This document shows, piece after piece, positions 1 through 11,873 of a DNA stretch of 64,000 nucleotides. Below the pieces are notes generated by a model that was not told the origin of the DNA, did not search any database, and saw nothing but the letters and a program-made list of their open reading frames with translations. The translations under genes and the position numbers were made by a program. The first letter of the stretch is position 1. Every line of letters starts with the position of its first letter. The stretch is from Collybia mongolica (Eukaryota > Basidiomycota > Agaricomycetes > Agaricales > Clitocybaceae), in NCBI GenBank assembly GCA_013420905.1, contig JAAXNY010000001.1, positions 2,418,001 through 2,482,000 on the forward strand. The letters are read 5' to 3'.

Positions 1-1388
1 TTACTGCAGCCACCTCCTCGGGCGTCAATTTTACATTTGCGGCGCCGATATTCTCCTCGAGGTACTATCGAGAATTAACATTGAAATGGGGCTTGATGAG
101 CTGCAGACATGGTGTCCTTTGTGGTGCACGTACCTTGACTTTCTTCGTCCCCGGAATGACGAAGAAATCCTCTCCTTGCGCGAGGATCCATGAGAGTGTA
201 ACCTGGGCAGCGGTTGCGTTGTGGGCTGCCCCGATATCTTTGATACGGGTTGATAGAGCATTGATTTTGGAGAAATTCTCCTGTGCATATCTGTGCCGGC
301 GCCGTTCAGCCATGCGCGGAAGCGAGTAGGAACGACAGTACGGACTTGGGAATGCTTCTCCTGAAATCGGTAGCCCCGAGATCGTCGTGAGATTTCTGTA
401 AAGTAGTGCCAGCGTCAGCATAATTTCTTGCCGTGCAAAGTAAAAATGGCGGGCTGACGTATTGGCCGGACAACAAGCCTCGCCCAAGGGGTGAATAAGC
501 CACTATGGCGACGCCAAGTTCACGCGCCGTTTCCAGTAATGCTAATTTGGGATCAAATACGTCGAGGACCAAGGGCGATACCTCCATCTGGATAGCGGCG
601 ATGGGGTGGACGGCGTGTGCGCGTCTCAAGGCTTTCGCACTGCATTCAGAGAGACCGATGTACTTGACCTTTCCGTCTCTAAGGAGGAGTGAGTTGTTAT
701 CGTGTATTGAAGCTGCTATGTTTATACTAACTTCACGAGTTCAGCCATGGCACCAACTGTGACCTGATAGGAAAGTCAGAGCGAGACGGGATAAGCTGGG
801 GTGGAAGTACCTCAATTGGTGTCTTAGCGTCTATCCTTCACACAAAGTTCAGTGAATGATTGGAACGAGTGTGAACTGCGAGCTATACCGATGTGCATAG
901 TATAGGTCAATATAATCCACGCCAAGCGTTTCGAGCGAATTGTTGATCTGTTTGTGAATATGCTCAGGATCGCCACGAATACCATTGGCGGTGAAACCAA
1001 ATTTCGTCGCCAGGAAAATGTCACTTCTCTTTCCCGTCCGCTTAAACCTTCCGGAGACGGATATAAATGCAGTGGTATTAGTAGATCTGCAACCCCAGCT
1101 CACCATTTCCCCAGCAAGGCTTCGGAGTCGTTGTACAGATCGGCCGTGTCCCAATGAGTACAGCCTTGAGCATGCGCAGCGTCCAAGACCTGTCGTGATG
1201 GTAGCAAGAGCCAGTAAGCCGTTCGTGATGAACACGATATGTTATCGCTGATGATGATCACATACCGCGAGAGACTCCTCGTCTGATTCTGTGGGGCCGT
1301 ATGCGCGTCCACCGATGCCCATGGCACCAAAGCCTATGGCTGGGACAAGTGCATCACCAATTTTCCTTCGGGGAATCTGAGGCGCCAT
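1..1388 (-). CDS. Aldo/keto reductase (YakC-like), 3' end outside window
   Basis: NAD(P)H-dependent oxidoreductase of the aldo/keto reductase superfamily, expected to be a soluble (beta/alpha)8 barrel reducing aldehydes or ketones. The start is the ATG at 1388-1386, giving [20 protein letters not shown] followed by [12 protein letters not shown], the usual N-terminal strand. Later exons show the family's catalytic tetrad context: [10 protein letters not shown] (Asp and Tyr), ATKFGF (Lys) and [10 protein letters not shown] (His). [10 protein letters not shown] and [14 protein letters not shown] follow, then the cofactor-side segment [20 protein letters not shown]. Exon 1 ends at a clean GT after about 41 codons, and at least five introns are needed. 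The frame is still open at base 1 ([11 protein letters not shown]), so only the last few dozen residues are missing. The physiological substrate cannot be read from sequence. It is transcribed away from the TVP38-like gene. Confidence 0.9.
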
Positions 1389-2080
1389 AGTTATTGGTTT
1401 GTGGGGTGTTGTGGGAGTATGTTATTTAAGACGGTTTTGGTTCAGTTTACTTATATACGCTTGCGTCACCGTGGATATGGATTAGATACTGAAGCATTGC
1501 GATTGGGCTACCGGTTTAATAACATAGTGCGGAACAAGAACCGTTCCGAGCGGCCGTGACGGGGGGGTTTGCATATTTACTAGGAATTGCCCATCCCCAT
1601 ATTTAGGATTGCGCTCACCTAAACATATGCGTAGAATAAAACATGTCAGTTCGATAGTGCCTCGGCGCCTAGCAAAGGTCGTGGTTAGCGTGGCCAGGTG
1701 GAGTACTGCGTAGAGGGTGCGATTGCTGTGATAAATCTCGACAGCAGCCCTTGAAACTGCGGCTCGAGTCTTGGCGAGTGGTCCTGGGCTGGGGGTTTGC
1801 CAATATGAGGCTAGGCAACAGCCTCAACGCAGCATCACCGTAAACGATCCCTCATTGTAGTTATGATACATGATATTCAGCAGCGAATTGTGATGACAAT
1901 AGCAGAGGCAATGCACACCGAAAGTCTCCGAATAGAAACGGTTCTATATCCATTGATCAACACCGCTTCTGCGAACAAATACTACCAGTATCAACTCCCC
2001 GGGTCCTCCCCGTTATCCTCTACATCACCAAGCTGGTCCTTGCGTTCCTCACTTCACCCACCCATCATCCCGGCTGCACA
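1389..2080. promoter_or_regulatory. Intergenic, shared divergent promoter region
   Basis: A 692-bp gap between the start codons of the minus-strand reductase and the plus-strand TVP38-like gene. It must hold both promoters. I see no RNA gene, repeat or convincing coding exon here, and no named operator can be assigned by eye. Confidence 0.5.
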
Positions 2081-4146
2081 ATGGTCTCTCAATATGATCC
2101 ACACGCGGCGCCACGCCACTACCCCGAGGACTCAGCGCAGGACTATCCGTATCCACCGAATTTCGTGTCGTACGACAGCAACGACCCCTACGCACTGCAT
2201 GCGAAATCGACAGAAGGAGCCCGAACACTTGCACGAACACCTAGTCCCACTCCGAGTGAGGCGAAAGAGCTGAAGACGGGAGTGTTTGACTGGAAGACAT
2301 TGAGTAAATGGAGATTCTGGATACGGAGAGAGTGGTTATGTTCGTCCCTGATATCCTCTATTACCGAATCATCTCTTACTGGCACTTGGCGTATCATACA
2401 CAGGGTACTACGTTGCCCTGGTCATAATTCTGGTCCTCTCCACCCTCATTACACTCTACCATAAACAAATTGTTGACTGGTTAACACCGGTGACCAGGTG
2501 GTTGCATGAGTGAGTATTTCCTGGCCTACGACCACAAAACGATTCCAATTCTATCTGGCAGTTTTAAGTTCGGATGGCTGGTTCCAATAGGTGTCCTATT
2601 CGTGATATCATTTCCTCCAGTGAGGAACTTTCTCATCAATAGATATGTTCGTCCTCTAACCCCACATTCATTTCACTTTCAAAGCTTTTTGGTCACGAAA
2701 TTGTAGCCGTACTATGCGGCCTTGTCTGGGGACTCTGGATTGGGTTCGCTATTGTTTCTGCAGGGACGTTCTTGGGTGAGGTTGGGAATTTCTAGTGCGT
2801 GTTGAATCCTGTCTCTTCATCAACCCAATATAACCAAAGCTTTACAGCGCATTCAAGTACTGCTGTCGAGCCCGTGGAGAAAAGTTAGAGCGGACGAAGA
2901 TATCATATGCGTGTCTGGCAAAAGTAGTTCGGGATGGTGGATTCAAGATCGCATTGATTGCGCGACTAAGTGCGATTCCTGGCCATTGTACGTTTCTTCA
3001 TTTCTTCCTGCAAAATTAGATCTGAACGCCACACAGTTACAACTGCCGTTTTCTCTACGTGCGGAATGGGGATTATCGTGTTTTCTATCGCAGCAATTCT
3101 CTCCATGCCTAAACAGTTCATCACTGTCTACTTGGGAGTTATTCTGGAGCAATCCAATTCCGGTGCGCATCTTCAACCCTTGGTTACGTTCCCTATATGT
3201 TAACCCAATGTGGTTCATTTCAGGCGTTCAGGACCCTAAGAGCAAGATCATTTCTAACGTAGTGATCGCAGTTACTATCCTTATTACTGTCCTGGCGATG
3301 TGGTACATCTTCCGTCAGATGAATAAAGTCAAACCGGAGATTATTTACGCAAGACGGAAAGCACGGTCAGTACGCCCTTTATCGGCATATTGCCATGGTC
3401 CTGACTATGCCCCTCCCAGACAAGCCAAGCTTGCGCGCGCAGAGCTCTTCCCAGCATATGACAGCTCCCCCGCTTCAGAAAGCACCGTTGCTTTCAACCC
3501 CCACGACCCCGACAACATTCCGCTAACCGCCCAGACCCACGCGCCACTGAGCCCATACCAGCACCAGTGGAACGAGCACCTATACGCGCCACAGCCAGTC
3601 AAGCCTGGGCCCATACCCATCTCTGACCACCACATCGCACTCGCACCACAATACGGCTACGATCATGATGACAAGTACGAGAGGCGAGGAGGGAGCGAGA
3701 GCACGGATGACGTAACATGGGAGATGAACTCGGATGCTGTAAGGCATGCGCGCCCGGAGGACACGTACGGGCTTCCTTACTCCAGCGCTGAGAGTCTACA
3801 TGTCGAGCAGCCCAGCCAGGAATCAACAGCTTCCTCGTCAACGTCGCCACCACCACTCGCACAACACCAGCAGTACCGTTCGCCCGATGGGAGGCTGGCC
3901 CCGCCGCCTCTGCAGGGCAGGATGCGGAATCCCCACCCGGAGGTGGGGAATGATTTTGATGATCATACCATGTATGCGCATGGGCAGGAACCCACGGTCG
4001 CGTCGTACCGCACGGCGCTGAGCAGTAGCTCTAGAGAATCTTCGTTTGATGGTGATTTGAATCCCTCCCATACCCATGACCTTGTGTCTCTGCCCCCAGG
4101 GGCCCAAACACCGTCGCCGCCGGGCTATCGGATGACTGGTCGATGA
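2081..4146 (+). CDS. Tvp38-like Golgi membrane protein with VTT (DedA/SNARE-associated) domain
   Basis: Predicted multi-pass membrane protein of the TVP38/TMEM64 group, located in yeast on late-Golgi vesicles. The first exon (MVSQYDPHAAPRHYPEDS...) is a soluble, charged N-terminus of about 80 residues. Further exons give hydrophobic segments: YYVALVIILVLSTLITLY, FGWLVPIGVLFVISFPP, then FGHEIVAVLCGLVWGLWIGF. The VTT core follows: GTFLGEVGNF, the basic loop around RTKISYACLAKVVRDGGF, the motif IARLSAIPGH, and SMPKQFITVYLGVI. A last membrane span (VVIAVTILITVLAMWYIF) leads into a Pro/Ser/His-rich cytosolic tail of roughly 270 residues, far longer than in yeast Tvp38. About seven exons, all with GT..AG introns; total about 560 aa. 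Family assignment is firm. The long tail's role is unknown. Confidence 0.85.
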
Positions 4147-4419
4147 AAGGAGTTGTACTCGACTACTAATGTTGTCTGTACCTTATAGTTTTCCGCATCG
4201 ATATCCTTTTCATCACTCCTTGTACGACCCCTCCATTAATCTTCATCGGATTTCCATTATTTACTTATGTTGTACTCGAGTAGTTGTGGCTGTAATCCAC
4301 ATGGACACCTTTTAATGATCATGATACTTGTTCTGCATCCAACACCAAAGTCTGAAACAGGGTATATATTAGACGCTGGGGCCATTTCATCTGTCGTATC
4401 GACAAAAATAAATCATGAC

Positions 4420-4423
4420 AAAA
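4420..4423 (-). terminator. Pol III T-run of the initiator tRNA gene
   Basis: Four consecutive T residues on the minus strand start seven bases after the tRNA discriminator base. This is the usual minimal RNA polymerase III termination signal. Confidence 0.7.
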
Positions 4424-4429
4424 CAAAGA

Positions 4430-4512
4430 TAGCAGCAACTTGTTTCGATCAAGTGACCTCGGGGTGACCACAGGTTATGGGCCCCGCGCGCTTCCAACTG
4501 CGCCATGCTGCT
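4430..4512 (-). tRNA. Initiator tRNA-Met (CAT) with a 10-nt intron
   Basis: Folds as a complete cytosolic initiator tRNA read on the minus strand. The 7-bp acceptor stem AGCAGCA/TGCTGCT is perfect and the discriminator is A. The D-arm is GCGC-loop-GCGC, the anticodon stem CGGGG/CCCCG and the T-stem ACTTG/CAAGT. The T-loop is ATCGAAA, the hallmark of eukaryotic initiator tRNA rather than elongator. The anticodon CAT lies at 4479-4477 in the loop CCCATA..A, with C at position 33 as in many initiators. The anticodon stem pairs only if ten bases (4475-4466) are removed just 3' of position 37, the canonical tRNA intron site. A TTTT Pol III terminator follows at 4423-4420. The mature tRNA would be 73 nt before CCA addition. 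Confidence 0.93.
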
Positions 4513-4685
4513 GTATGAGAAGCGATGCCAGAGGTCCTCGCCATAAATCAACGTAAAAGACAATGTTACGCACATATACATCTGGTATAAACGACACAAT
4601 ATTGACCACCCGGGTCCAATTGTCTACATGTGCAGTTCAAGCACTGGAACGATAGTCCGTGGATACAAGAAGAGAAGGAGAAGGG

Positions 4686-6233
4686 TCAAGGTCCATTTCC
4701 ATTAGCTACATACGCCGCAACGGGGTGCTGTTCTGGGAGTGTGGGGGTGGAAAACCCTGGGGGAGGAGGTATTGGGGCAATGAATTGCTCAGCCTGGGGA
4801 CTGGCATGCCGAGTCCGACATTTCAGTACAACGCGCACTCTCACAACAGAGAACTCACCCAAAACATCCCCGCATCAGTTCATCAAGCGCCAGCTCTTTT
4901 TCGTCTTTCTCCCTCCTTAGCTCTGCCCTCGCGACTCGAAGCTCTTCAAGCAACGACTCACGCTGCTCGAGCGCATAGCGATGCTTGGCCTTCATCAAAA
5001 GGTACATGACTATCGACGGCGAACGGCCGAGAACTAGGTTTGTTGCCGGGACGTAGTGCTGCATCAGGTGCGCCGGCAGCGTATCCGACGCCGACGAGTT
5101 GTACCCCTCGTCCTGGTCGGGGGAGGCATGGCGTCGCCTCCGGAGGCGCGGCGACATTGGGCTCACAGAGCGGTGACCATTAGTGGGGTGCTGGGAGTCC
5201 GGTCGGTCGCGTGCGAGAGAGCCGTTCAAGGGCTCGGGATATGGACTGGGCTCGATTTTGAACGTGTTGAAACCGCCGTTACTCGTGGGCACGGCGGGAG
5301 GGGTATGGCCGCGCGAGGATACGGCTGGTTCATCTGGCCCCCTTTTTCGCTTTCGGGCTCCACCACGTCCAGGAGCGGGGGGTTCGATGCCGTGCTGGAG
5401 ACGCATGTGTTTGGCAAGAGCGTCTGAACGCGTGAATGACTTGTCACACTCTATATCCGTTGCAGGTCAGCTTTCGAATGACGACTGGCAGTCGGAATGG
5501 ATCTCGCGCACCTGGAAGTTGACAAGTAAATGGCTTCTCTCCTGTGTGCGACCGAATGTGGGATATGAGTGCAAATCGCGAGGTTTGAGCGAGACCGCGT
5601 CGTGGGCAAGTTGCCCATTCGCATGTGTAGTTTGACTTATGTACACCGATATGGTCTGTGCGTCAAATGGGGAATCGTCAGATGCATCGAAGCAAAGGTG
5701 GCCATAGAAGGAGACTTCATCAAATTCGAATTGAGCGTGTTAATTCATTCGTTCTTTTATTCCCCTTTTCGAATACCGAGCGCCAGCACGTCTCCAGGGG
5801 GCTGATACGGGCATGAAGGACGCTTCTCATCAAATCCAACTCCTAAAGAAGGCATTCCACATGTCTCCGCTCAATCGCCAGCCCTTCTGTACCATAATTT
5901 AAGGACCCAGAACTTGGGAAGAAATGGAGGCAATGGTTTGAAACGAATGTTGAAAAACTCACCATTATGGATATGGTCGATCAACGTTGGTAGATGAGTG
6001 AAGACGATACCACAGTCGTCCCACAAACAGGTGACGCTGTCCTCTTCCACAACTTCTGGTACCGGTACCCGCTGGCGAGGTTCAGACGGTGACCCAGCTC
6101 GAGAAGTCGACGGTCCAAGTGTATCCTGGGTCTCGCTTGGGGGCGACAGTCGGGCTTCTGAATCAGAGAATGAAGGTGATGGCGACATTGCTAATGAAGG
6201 AGAATGGCTGGGGCTATGCTTGCTCCGTGCCAT
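4686..6233 (-). CDS. C2H2 zinc-finger nuclear protein, Iec1-like
   Basis: Nuclear zinc-finger protein. The N-terminus (MARSKHSPSHSPSLAMSPSP) is Ser/Pro-rich. Finger 1 is CLWDDCGIVFTHLPTLIDHIH and runs across an intron to HIGVHKSN. Finger 2 is YTCEWATCPRRGLAQTSRF with ALISHIRSHTGEKPFTC, and finger 3 is ECDKSFTRSDALAKHMRLQH. This spacing resembles the fungal INO80-complex subunit Iec1 (YY1-like) of fission yeast. A basic GGARKRKRGP patch follows, then a disordered Ser/Pro linker and a Glu/Lys/Arg-rich coiled coil (LEELRVARAELRREKDEKEL). After the GT at the end of DELMRGCFG, a final exon reads AEQFIAPIPPPPGF...VANGNGP and stops at 4688-4686. DNA-binding or scaffold role is inferred. Membership of INO80 rests on fingers only. 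Confidence 0.75.
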
Positions 6234-6475
6234 TTACTATGGGTGAAATCCTGACTTGAGGTTGATGGACAGGTTATCAACTAGCGTTCAGCGTCGAGAC
6301 TGAGTATGTAGTGGCATCACGAGTGATTGAGGTCACATAATTTGGTCCGGCCCTAAATTTCGGTCAACAACACTACCAATAATATCTCCATGCCAGACAA
6401 CAGACATGTAGAAAGCTTGTAAAGAGAGCTATAAGCTCAAGACGTTTCTCTAACAAACTCGAGGCCAATACATCT

Positions 6476-6966
6476 TTATTCTTCCTTCCCCACTATCTCG
6501 TTGACAATCGCCACAGCCCTCTTAAACTTCTGCTTCTGCTCTTTCGTTGGACGAATCGTGCTCTCACCACCTCCGCACCCTTCAGGCGCACCGTTGCGCC
6601 ACCAAAACTTGCCAGTCTTAAATGAGATACTCGTGTCGAGACCATAAATGTCCTGGCTTCCGGATGGGACTTCCATTGGCAATACTTTCAGGATCGAATA
6701 GAGCTCGTTGATAAGGGAAGGGTTGACTTCATCGGCCGAGAGTGCTTTGGCTGGTGATTGCTGCAAGTTTGGGGTGCCGATGGGGCGTATCGACGCGTCG
6801 ATGCGCACAATCGGGTCCTTATTGAATTTGGTGAGAGTGTAAACCGACTCGGGCAATGCAGGTGCAAAGCCACCAGCAATTCCTGGTCGAGTTCAACGCC
6901 GACTCGTTGAAATAGTTGCGAAAGCTTACCGTGCTGAATTCTAAGAGAATATTCTGCAAGAGCCAT
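6476..6966 (-). CDS. Conserved small protein of unknown function, about 145 aa
   Basis: I do not recognise this protein. Two exons read cleanly across a 45-nt intron (GTAAGC...CAG). Exon 1 is MALAEYSLRIQHG. Exon 2 continues in frame as IAGGFAPALPESVYTLTKFN, then KDPIVRIDASIRPIGTPNL, ending VAIVNEIVGKEE and a stop. If the intron is ignored the frame also stays open for a while (KLSQLFQRVGVEL), but then loses the exon-2 frame, so the spliced form is preferred. It has no membrane segment or signal peptide. A Cys/Gly patch (APEGCGGGES) and a basic helix near the C-terminus are the only distinctive parts. It lies head-to-tail behind the zinc-finger gene, 242 bp away. Confidence 0.6.
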
Positions 6967-8024
6967 GATATATGCTGTTATTGGCTGAGTACCTTTGGTT
7001 ATGTTCTCCGCAGTAAGTCCTGTGACTGAATATTGAATCCCAAATAGTCAACGTGTCGTGTCGTCATTGGCATAATGGCAAAAGAAATGCAGAGGAAAAT
7101 ATGCCATTTCACTCCTATTCTAATCATATTATCTAAAGACCTGAGAGATACTCATTTGGTGTACAATATGTCCGATTAGAAGAAACACGCGGCGACTTCC
7201 TCTACCGAGACCATCACACTCTAGGAGCTTGGAGAATTGCCTCGAATAGACTCTGTTGCTCACCATGCGAAACCCTTCTAAAGGGGGGGGGGGGGGGGGA
7301 TTCTCTCGCGGTTTCCTGCTGTTGTACTCCTGTCATAGCACTAAACGAGGTCTGGTGGTCACAACATCCCCAAGTCTCTGAACACAATTTCGATTGACGT
7401 TTACAAACGCACCCAAAGACCAGGTTACGAAATCTTCTATGCGGCACTGCAGCGGCAAGCGATGAAGGACTACACACGTGCCCTACACATCAATATCACA
7501 GTCACGATCCGAATATGATGAACGGCAGTGGTGTTGCGGTTCCTGCATGACCCATTTATTAACTCCAAGGAGCTTCCAAGCGATAAGGGCGGGTTACGCA
7601 AACCTGACGTCGCACACATCTGTACGACATTCTCGCACCGCACGCAATTGAAGGCATTATAGGGGTTCTATAACATTTGATTTCATAAAAATAGTCTTCA
7701 TCGCCGTAGTATGAATTAGCTTCTCAAATTGTATAACGTAAGATCTGCTATATAATAAGTGTCGATTCTTGACCTGGCCAACGACTTGAATCGAATAGAA
7801 TCAAACTTTAGTATTACTTAAAGTTGTCAGTTGTCCTGGTTAGGGGAGCGAACAGACCCGTCCTCCGTAATGGATAGTTTGAGTTTCCACTTAGCACGCA
7901 TCATCGATTCGGATTAATAATGGGGATATTTCCAAATTAAGCTGACTCTACATTTAAATACAGACGCCGATTCCGAGTTCGGCGCGCCCTGCAACAACTG
8001 AACGAGGCCCTCTCAAAGTGAACC
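6967..8024. other. Intergenic, about 1.06 kb with a G17 tract
   Basis: A divergent gap between the small unknown gene (-) and the oxygenase gene (+). It contains an uninterrupted run of 17 G at 7283-7299. A short minus-strand frame crosses that run but shows no domain or splice pattern. I see no gene here. Confidence 0.5.
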
Positions 8025-9901
8025 ATGGGACCAACTACTGTTAACATTGCTTGCGTCGTCGTTGCGACATACCTTTATATTGTTCGGTCGCTGCGTTGGC
8101 GACGATATAACGCGGTCCACGCGGAGTACCGTTCACAATTTGAGTCAAATACACTGACTCCCGAAATGGCACAAAAGGTCATGCACGTTGGCGCCTATTA
8201 TGATATGCCTCTCCTCTTGAACTATTCGCTAGCATTTGCGCTGTTCAAGACGTATGGGGTAGTACGTCGTCTAATTTACCCATTGTCTGTTGTAAATGCT
8301 GACTTATTGGTGTCAATCCCAGCCCTCTATTTCGAAGATCCTGGCAGCGACCAAGGAGTTGAAGTCGAAGGATCTCATATCCAGACGATATGCTGATGTA
8401 CGTCCACTATCAACATCTCATTGGAAATAGTCGAACTTAGTAACTCTCTTCAGACTGAGATTCTCATTTGTAAGATTGGCTTTCCTATGGTGTTAATACT
8501 GAACGAACTCAAATATTCCTTCAGCGACTTGGGTAGCATGTCCTATCTCTGGATTTCTTGACCCCTCGAATAAGAAATCCCCTGATGCACAACCTGACCC
8601 TCGAGCAATGATCGCATTGGCCCGCGTCAATTGGTTGCATTCAAGGTATAAAATAGTGATTATCATCCCTTTTTCTTCGAGAATCTCGCTCACGAAACCC
8701 ACTCTCGGATAGCCCAACGATGACTTTCTTTATACACTTTGTCTTTTCGCTCTCGAGCCACCTGTGGGTCCATACGTTCTCTGTGAGTTCAGCTCATGCC
8801 TAACCCCCTCCTTCGAATAGACTTGGGCGGCACGCTATGGATGGAGGTCTTTGTCTGACCTAGAATGTCATGTGAGTTTGAGACATTCATATTGATTCTC
8901 CTCTTACGTCCCCGCCCGTGCTAGGCTTACTTCGTTTTCTGGTCCGAAATTGGCCGGAGAATGGGGATTCAGGACATTCCAGATTCTATGGAGGATATGA
9001 GGATCTGGAGTCTTGTATGTTTCCATATTTTTCATTACAAACACCTTCCGAAAGAAACTCAGGAATATGAAAGAACGCACATGATCCCTGCACAAACCAA
9101 TAAGGATGTAGCGAGTTACACAACCGATGAACTTCTCCATTTCGTCCCTGAGGCGCTCGGCATCAAGAACTTCGTCAGAAACATATCCGTGTGTCTTCTC
9201 GAAGACACTGTTCGCGTTGCTATGATGTAGGTGTTTTTTTCTGGCTTCGCCTTGGTCAATGTCTGAATATCAGGTGTGCAACCGTAGGCAACCTGTGCAA
9301 CCGTGGTATATGCACACAATAACAAGAGTGACCCTTCATATAATATCTTTTGTTCAACGCTGGTTATGTCTGCCTCGGCGGTCTCCAAAATCTCTCGTGG
9401 ACATGGGGAAACCAAATTTTGTTAATGGATCATTAGCACGACAGCATCCGATATGGTACCTCCTTCCCTTGTTTCGACGCTGCGAACGCTCCCGACGATT
9501 CTCTAAAGGTGGCAATCTAAACCATGGTACAAACCGCAATCAAGTGGCTTTGGATACTTGAAGGACCGGTTCGCTGTATTGTTTGGGTTTTACACTGAAA
9601 TGCCCGGACCACAGTGCGTTATACTTGTTGAGATCATGGTTTCTATCTTGCCTCATCGCTTTCGCAGTTTAAGAAGTGATGGCTATCGTTTGGAAGAGAT
9701 GGTAAGTGGTGCCCGCGCTATATAAACTCTGAGTTTCTGAATACATTCAATTAGGGTCCCATTCATGCCGAACGCTGTGCGTACTGTTGTTTCATGTATG
9801 TCTTATGAGTGTTAATCGTTTGGGATATTGTAGCTGGGCAGGAGCAAGTCCTTCGGATGGCCGGAGAGCTCTTAGGCTGCCCCATATTCAGCGGGCACTG
9901 A
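8025..9901 (+). CDS. ER-bound oxygenase, mpaB / rubber-oxygenase (DUF2236) family
   Basis: Predicted membrane-anchored heme-type oxygenase of the mpaB family; in mycophenolic-acid biosynthesis MpaB' cleaves a farnesyl chain in the ER. The start MGPTTVNIACVVVATYLYIV is an N-terminal membrane anchor, followed by basic RSLRWRRYNAVHAEY. About ten exons join at good splice signals. Conserved stretches include MPLLLNYSLAFALFKTYG, PSISKILAATKELKS, RRYADTEILI, the segment RVNWLHSRYKI/PNDDFLYTL, LFALEPP, TWAARYGWRSLSDLECH, and AYFVFWSEIGRRMGIQDIP. The C-terminal part reads KPWYKPQSSGFGYLKDRF, EMPGPQ and AGQEQVLRMAGELLGCPIF before TGA at 9899-9901. Total about 400 aa. No biosynthetic cluster surrounds it, so the substrate is open. 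Confidence 0.82.
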
Positions 9902-10942
9902 CGTTTTTATTTAGCAGTACTGTAAGGTGTTGTATGTAAGATTATGTAAATCTCTAACAGAACTTACACAAGGGTATTTGACAGTACTCGACACGCCTAA
10001 GATTCCAGTTAGGCAAAAGGGGGTTATTTGTACGGCCAAGAGGCTCTGTAGATTGCCTGGGCCTGGTGTGCACTGAATTAATTAGTTCTAATATACTTTA
10101 GCACATCATACTAAACTCTGAACTGAACGTTACGATTCTCCTGATAATACGCAGTCTGGGGCCCTGAAACAGAAATAATTTCCCATTTTCTTTTAACGCT
10201 AGTGAGAAACTGAGAGAATATAGGACATAAATCCGCTAATTGTAACACGGGAAGATGAATTTGACAGGACAGACAAATTGATACCCCCCCCTCCACAATA
10301 GAGCTATTCTATATCCGGACCCGAAGTTCTACCCAGTCACCTAAGTCTATTAACTTTAAAAGCAAGCCACCTTGCGCGTAACTGCCAAATTCTTTGGGAG
10401 TGTAATGGCTGTGGAACCACATTGCTGCCTATTGAATATACGGATTAGCCTCTCTGGTAGCTGTCCACTGGCCAGAAATCGGGGAAGGACCTTAGGCTGG
10501 CCTTTGGCCAAATTCGCGGATCACTTCGGCATATAATCCCACCCATAAAGATAATAATGATTTGGCGTTTCCGCGCTGCGAGGCAAAGGTAGGAGGCTGA
10601 TAGGGGGCGAAGGTTAAAGAAGCTTGTTAAGAATCGTTTGTTAAGTGGGTAAACTGAATATCTTGTGGTGTAAACACATGCACCAATGATACATTAGGGT
10701 CAAAGCCCTAGATTCATCCTCTAAAAAAATCAAAAATGAGCTAGGCAAGATGTGATAGGGATGCGTACACCATACCTGTCTTTATCTTGGAAACGCGTGG
10801 TGAGAGACCAGAAAACATCGTCGACAAGTTTTCACTGTCCATCAAGATAATGCGAAGGCAAGGTCAACTATTGGGTCGACCCTGAAATTTGGTCTCCACC
10901 AACGGTGTTATTACCAGCACATATCAAAGTTACATATAAGAT
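9902..10942. other. Intergenic, 1.04 kb between convergent genes
   Basis: Moderately AT-rich sequence between two gene ends. It shows no tRNA, no long frame with splice signals and no obvious repeat. Part of it could be the lost 3' portion of the neighbouring F-box gene, but I could not align it by eye with the intact paralogue. Confidence 0.45.
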
Positions 10943-11873
10943 TTACATACAAAAATGTTCCAGTGTTCTTTGATGAGTTTCGAGGAAATAGCTGAGAGCG
11001 ACAGGATTCAAAAATGTTCGACTACTCAGAGTAAAGAAGATGCAAAGTTTCCTGAGGCGAGGAAAATAACCAAGCTTGGAAAGGAACAGCGAGACGTCCA
11101 TTTGTTCGAACGAAGATATTCTCAGGACTTGTAACGTGTCTCGATAGGAGATTACGAGCATCAGAATGGACTTGTAGATTTTGTTGCGGTGGCGCGGTGA
11201 AGCCGACTCAGTGGCAACCAGGCTTATTGTAAGTTCCTCAAGTCTCATTATAGAACTTGTAGGAATGGACTCTAGCAGCACGGGTAGTTTGGCCCATGTC
11301 GTGTTGATTGTAAGTCTTTGAAGGCGTAGGCCGACTGTTGACCACATGCGTTTAAGGAAAGTCGGGAATGATGGTATCGTTGGGAAATCATGCAGGTGGA
11401 GATATAGTTCACAAACACCGTTGCAATGAATGATTGCATCTTGGGCTCCTCGAAGAAGTTTATTGACATTGGTGAGGAGTGAAGGGGTGAATTGAGGTTG
11501 GATGTAGAGGTAGTCAATACGACAGGCGATACTGGGTTGACTGGTTCGAGGTATCAGCGCTAATATCTGACGTGAACGAACATTTTACATGCCTGATCTG
11601 AAAAAGCGTCTTGAGGTTGGGCCCAGAGTGATCACTAGGAATGAACACCACGTCTCTGTAGATATCATACATGACATATTCGAAAAGCACGCGACTGACA
11701 CCAAGTAACTTGCGTATGTCGCGTGGGGGAATCATGCCAATGATTTGGAGCCATACTTCGAGCGGTAGGTCGCGCGCAGTAAGGGGTGCCAATCGTCTAT
11801 TTATATTGGTTTGTGAGATCAAGTTTGAAGGTACTGCTTGTGACAGAGCCTGTCTAGCCCTCTCTTTACCCAT
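10943..11873 (-). CDS. F-box/LRR-like protein, C-terminally short paralogue
   Basis: Probable substrate receptor of an SCF ubiquitin ligase. The F-box is LPLEVWLQIIGMIPPRDIRK followed by LLGVSRVLFEYVMYDIYRDV, near residues 33-75. Exon 1 ends LKTLFQIR and the intron starts with GC (GCATGT...CCAG), a GC-AG intron. Exon 2 continues in frame as QPSIACRIDYLYIQPQF, through MWSTVGLRLQRL and LRISSFEQMDVSLFLSKLGY. It matches the paralogue at 20291-21558 segment by segment (REPSIGHRIQSLYVQPP; MWSVVGPSLRKL; ISSFERLEMSSYFEELGY). It stops at LETHQRTLEHFCM, where the paralogue continues for about 115 more residues. A GTATGT sits just at this point, so an unrecognised last exon remains possible. Confidence 0.72.

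Noticed and set aside
8025..9901. Secondary-metabolite cluster around the mpaB-like oxygenase
   Set aside because: No polyketide synthase, terpene synthase, NRPS, P450 or transporter lies within reach. The questin-oxidase-like gene is 41 kb away among unrelated genes.
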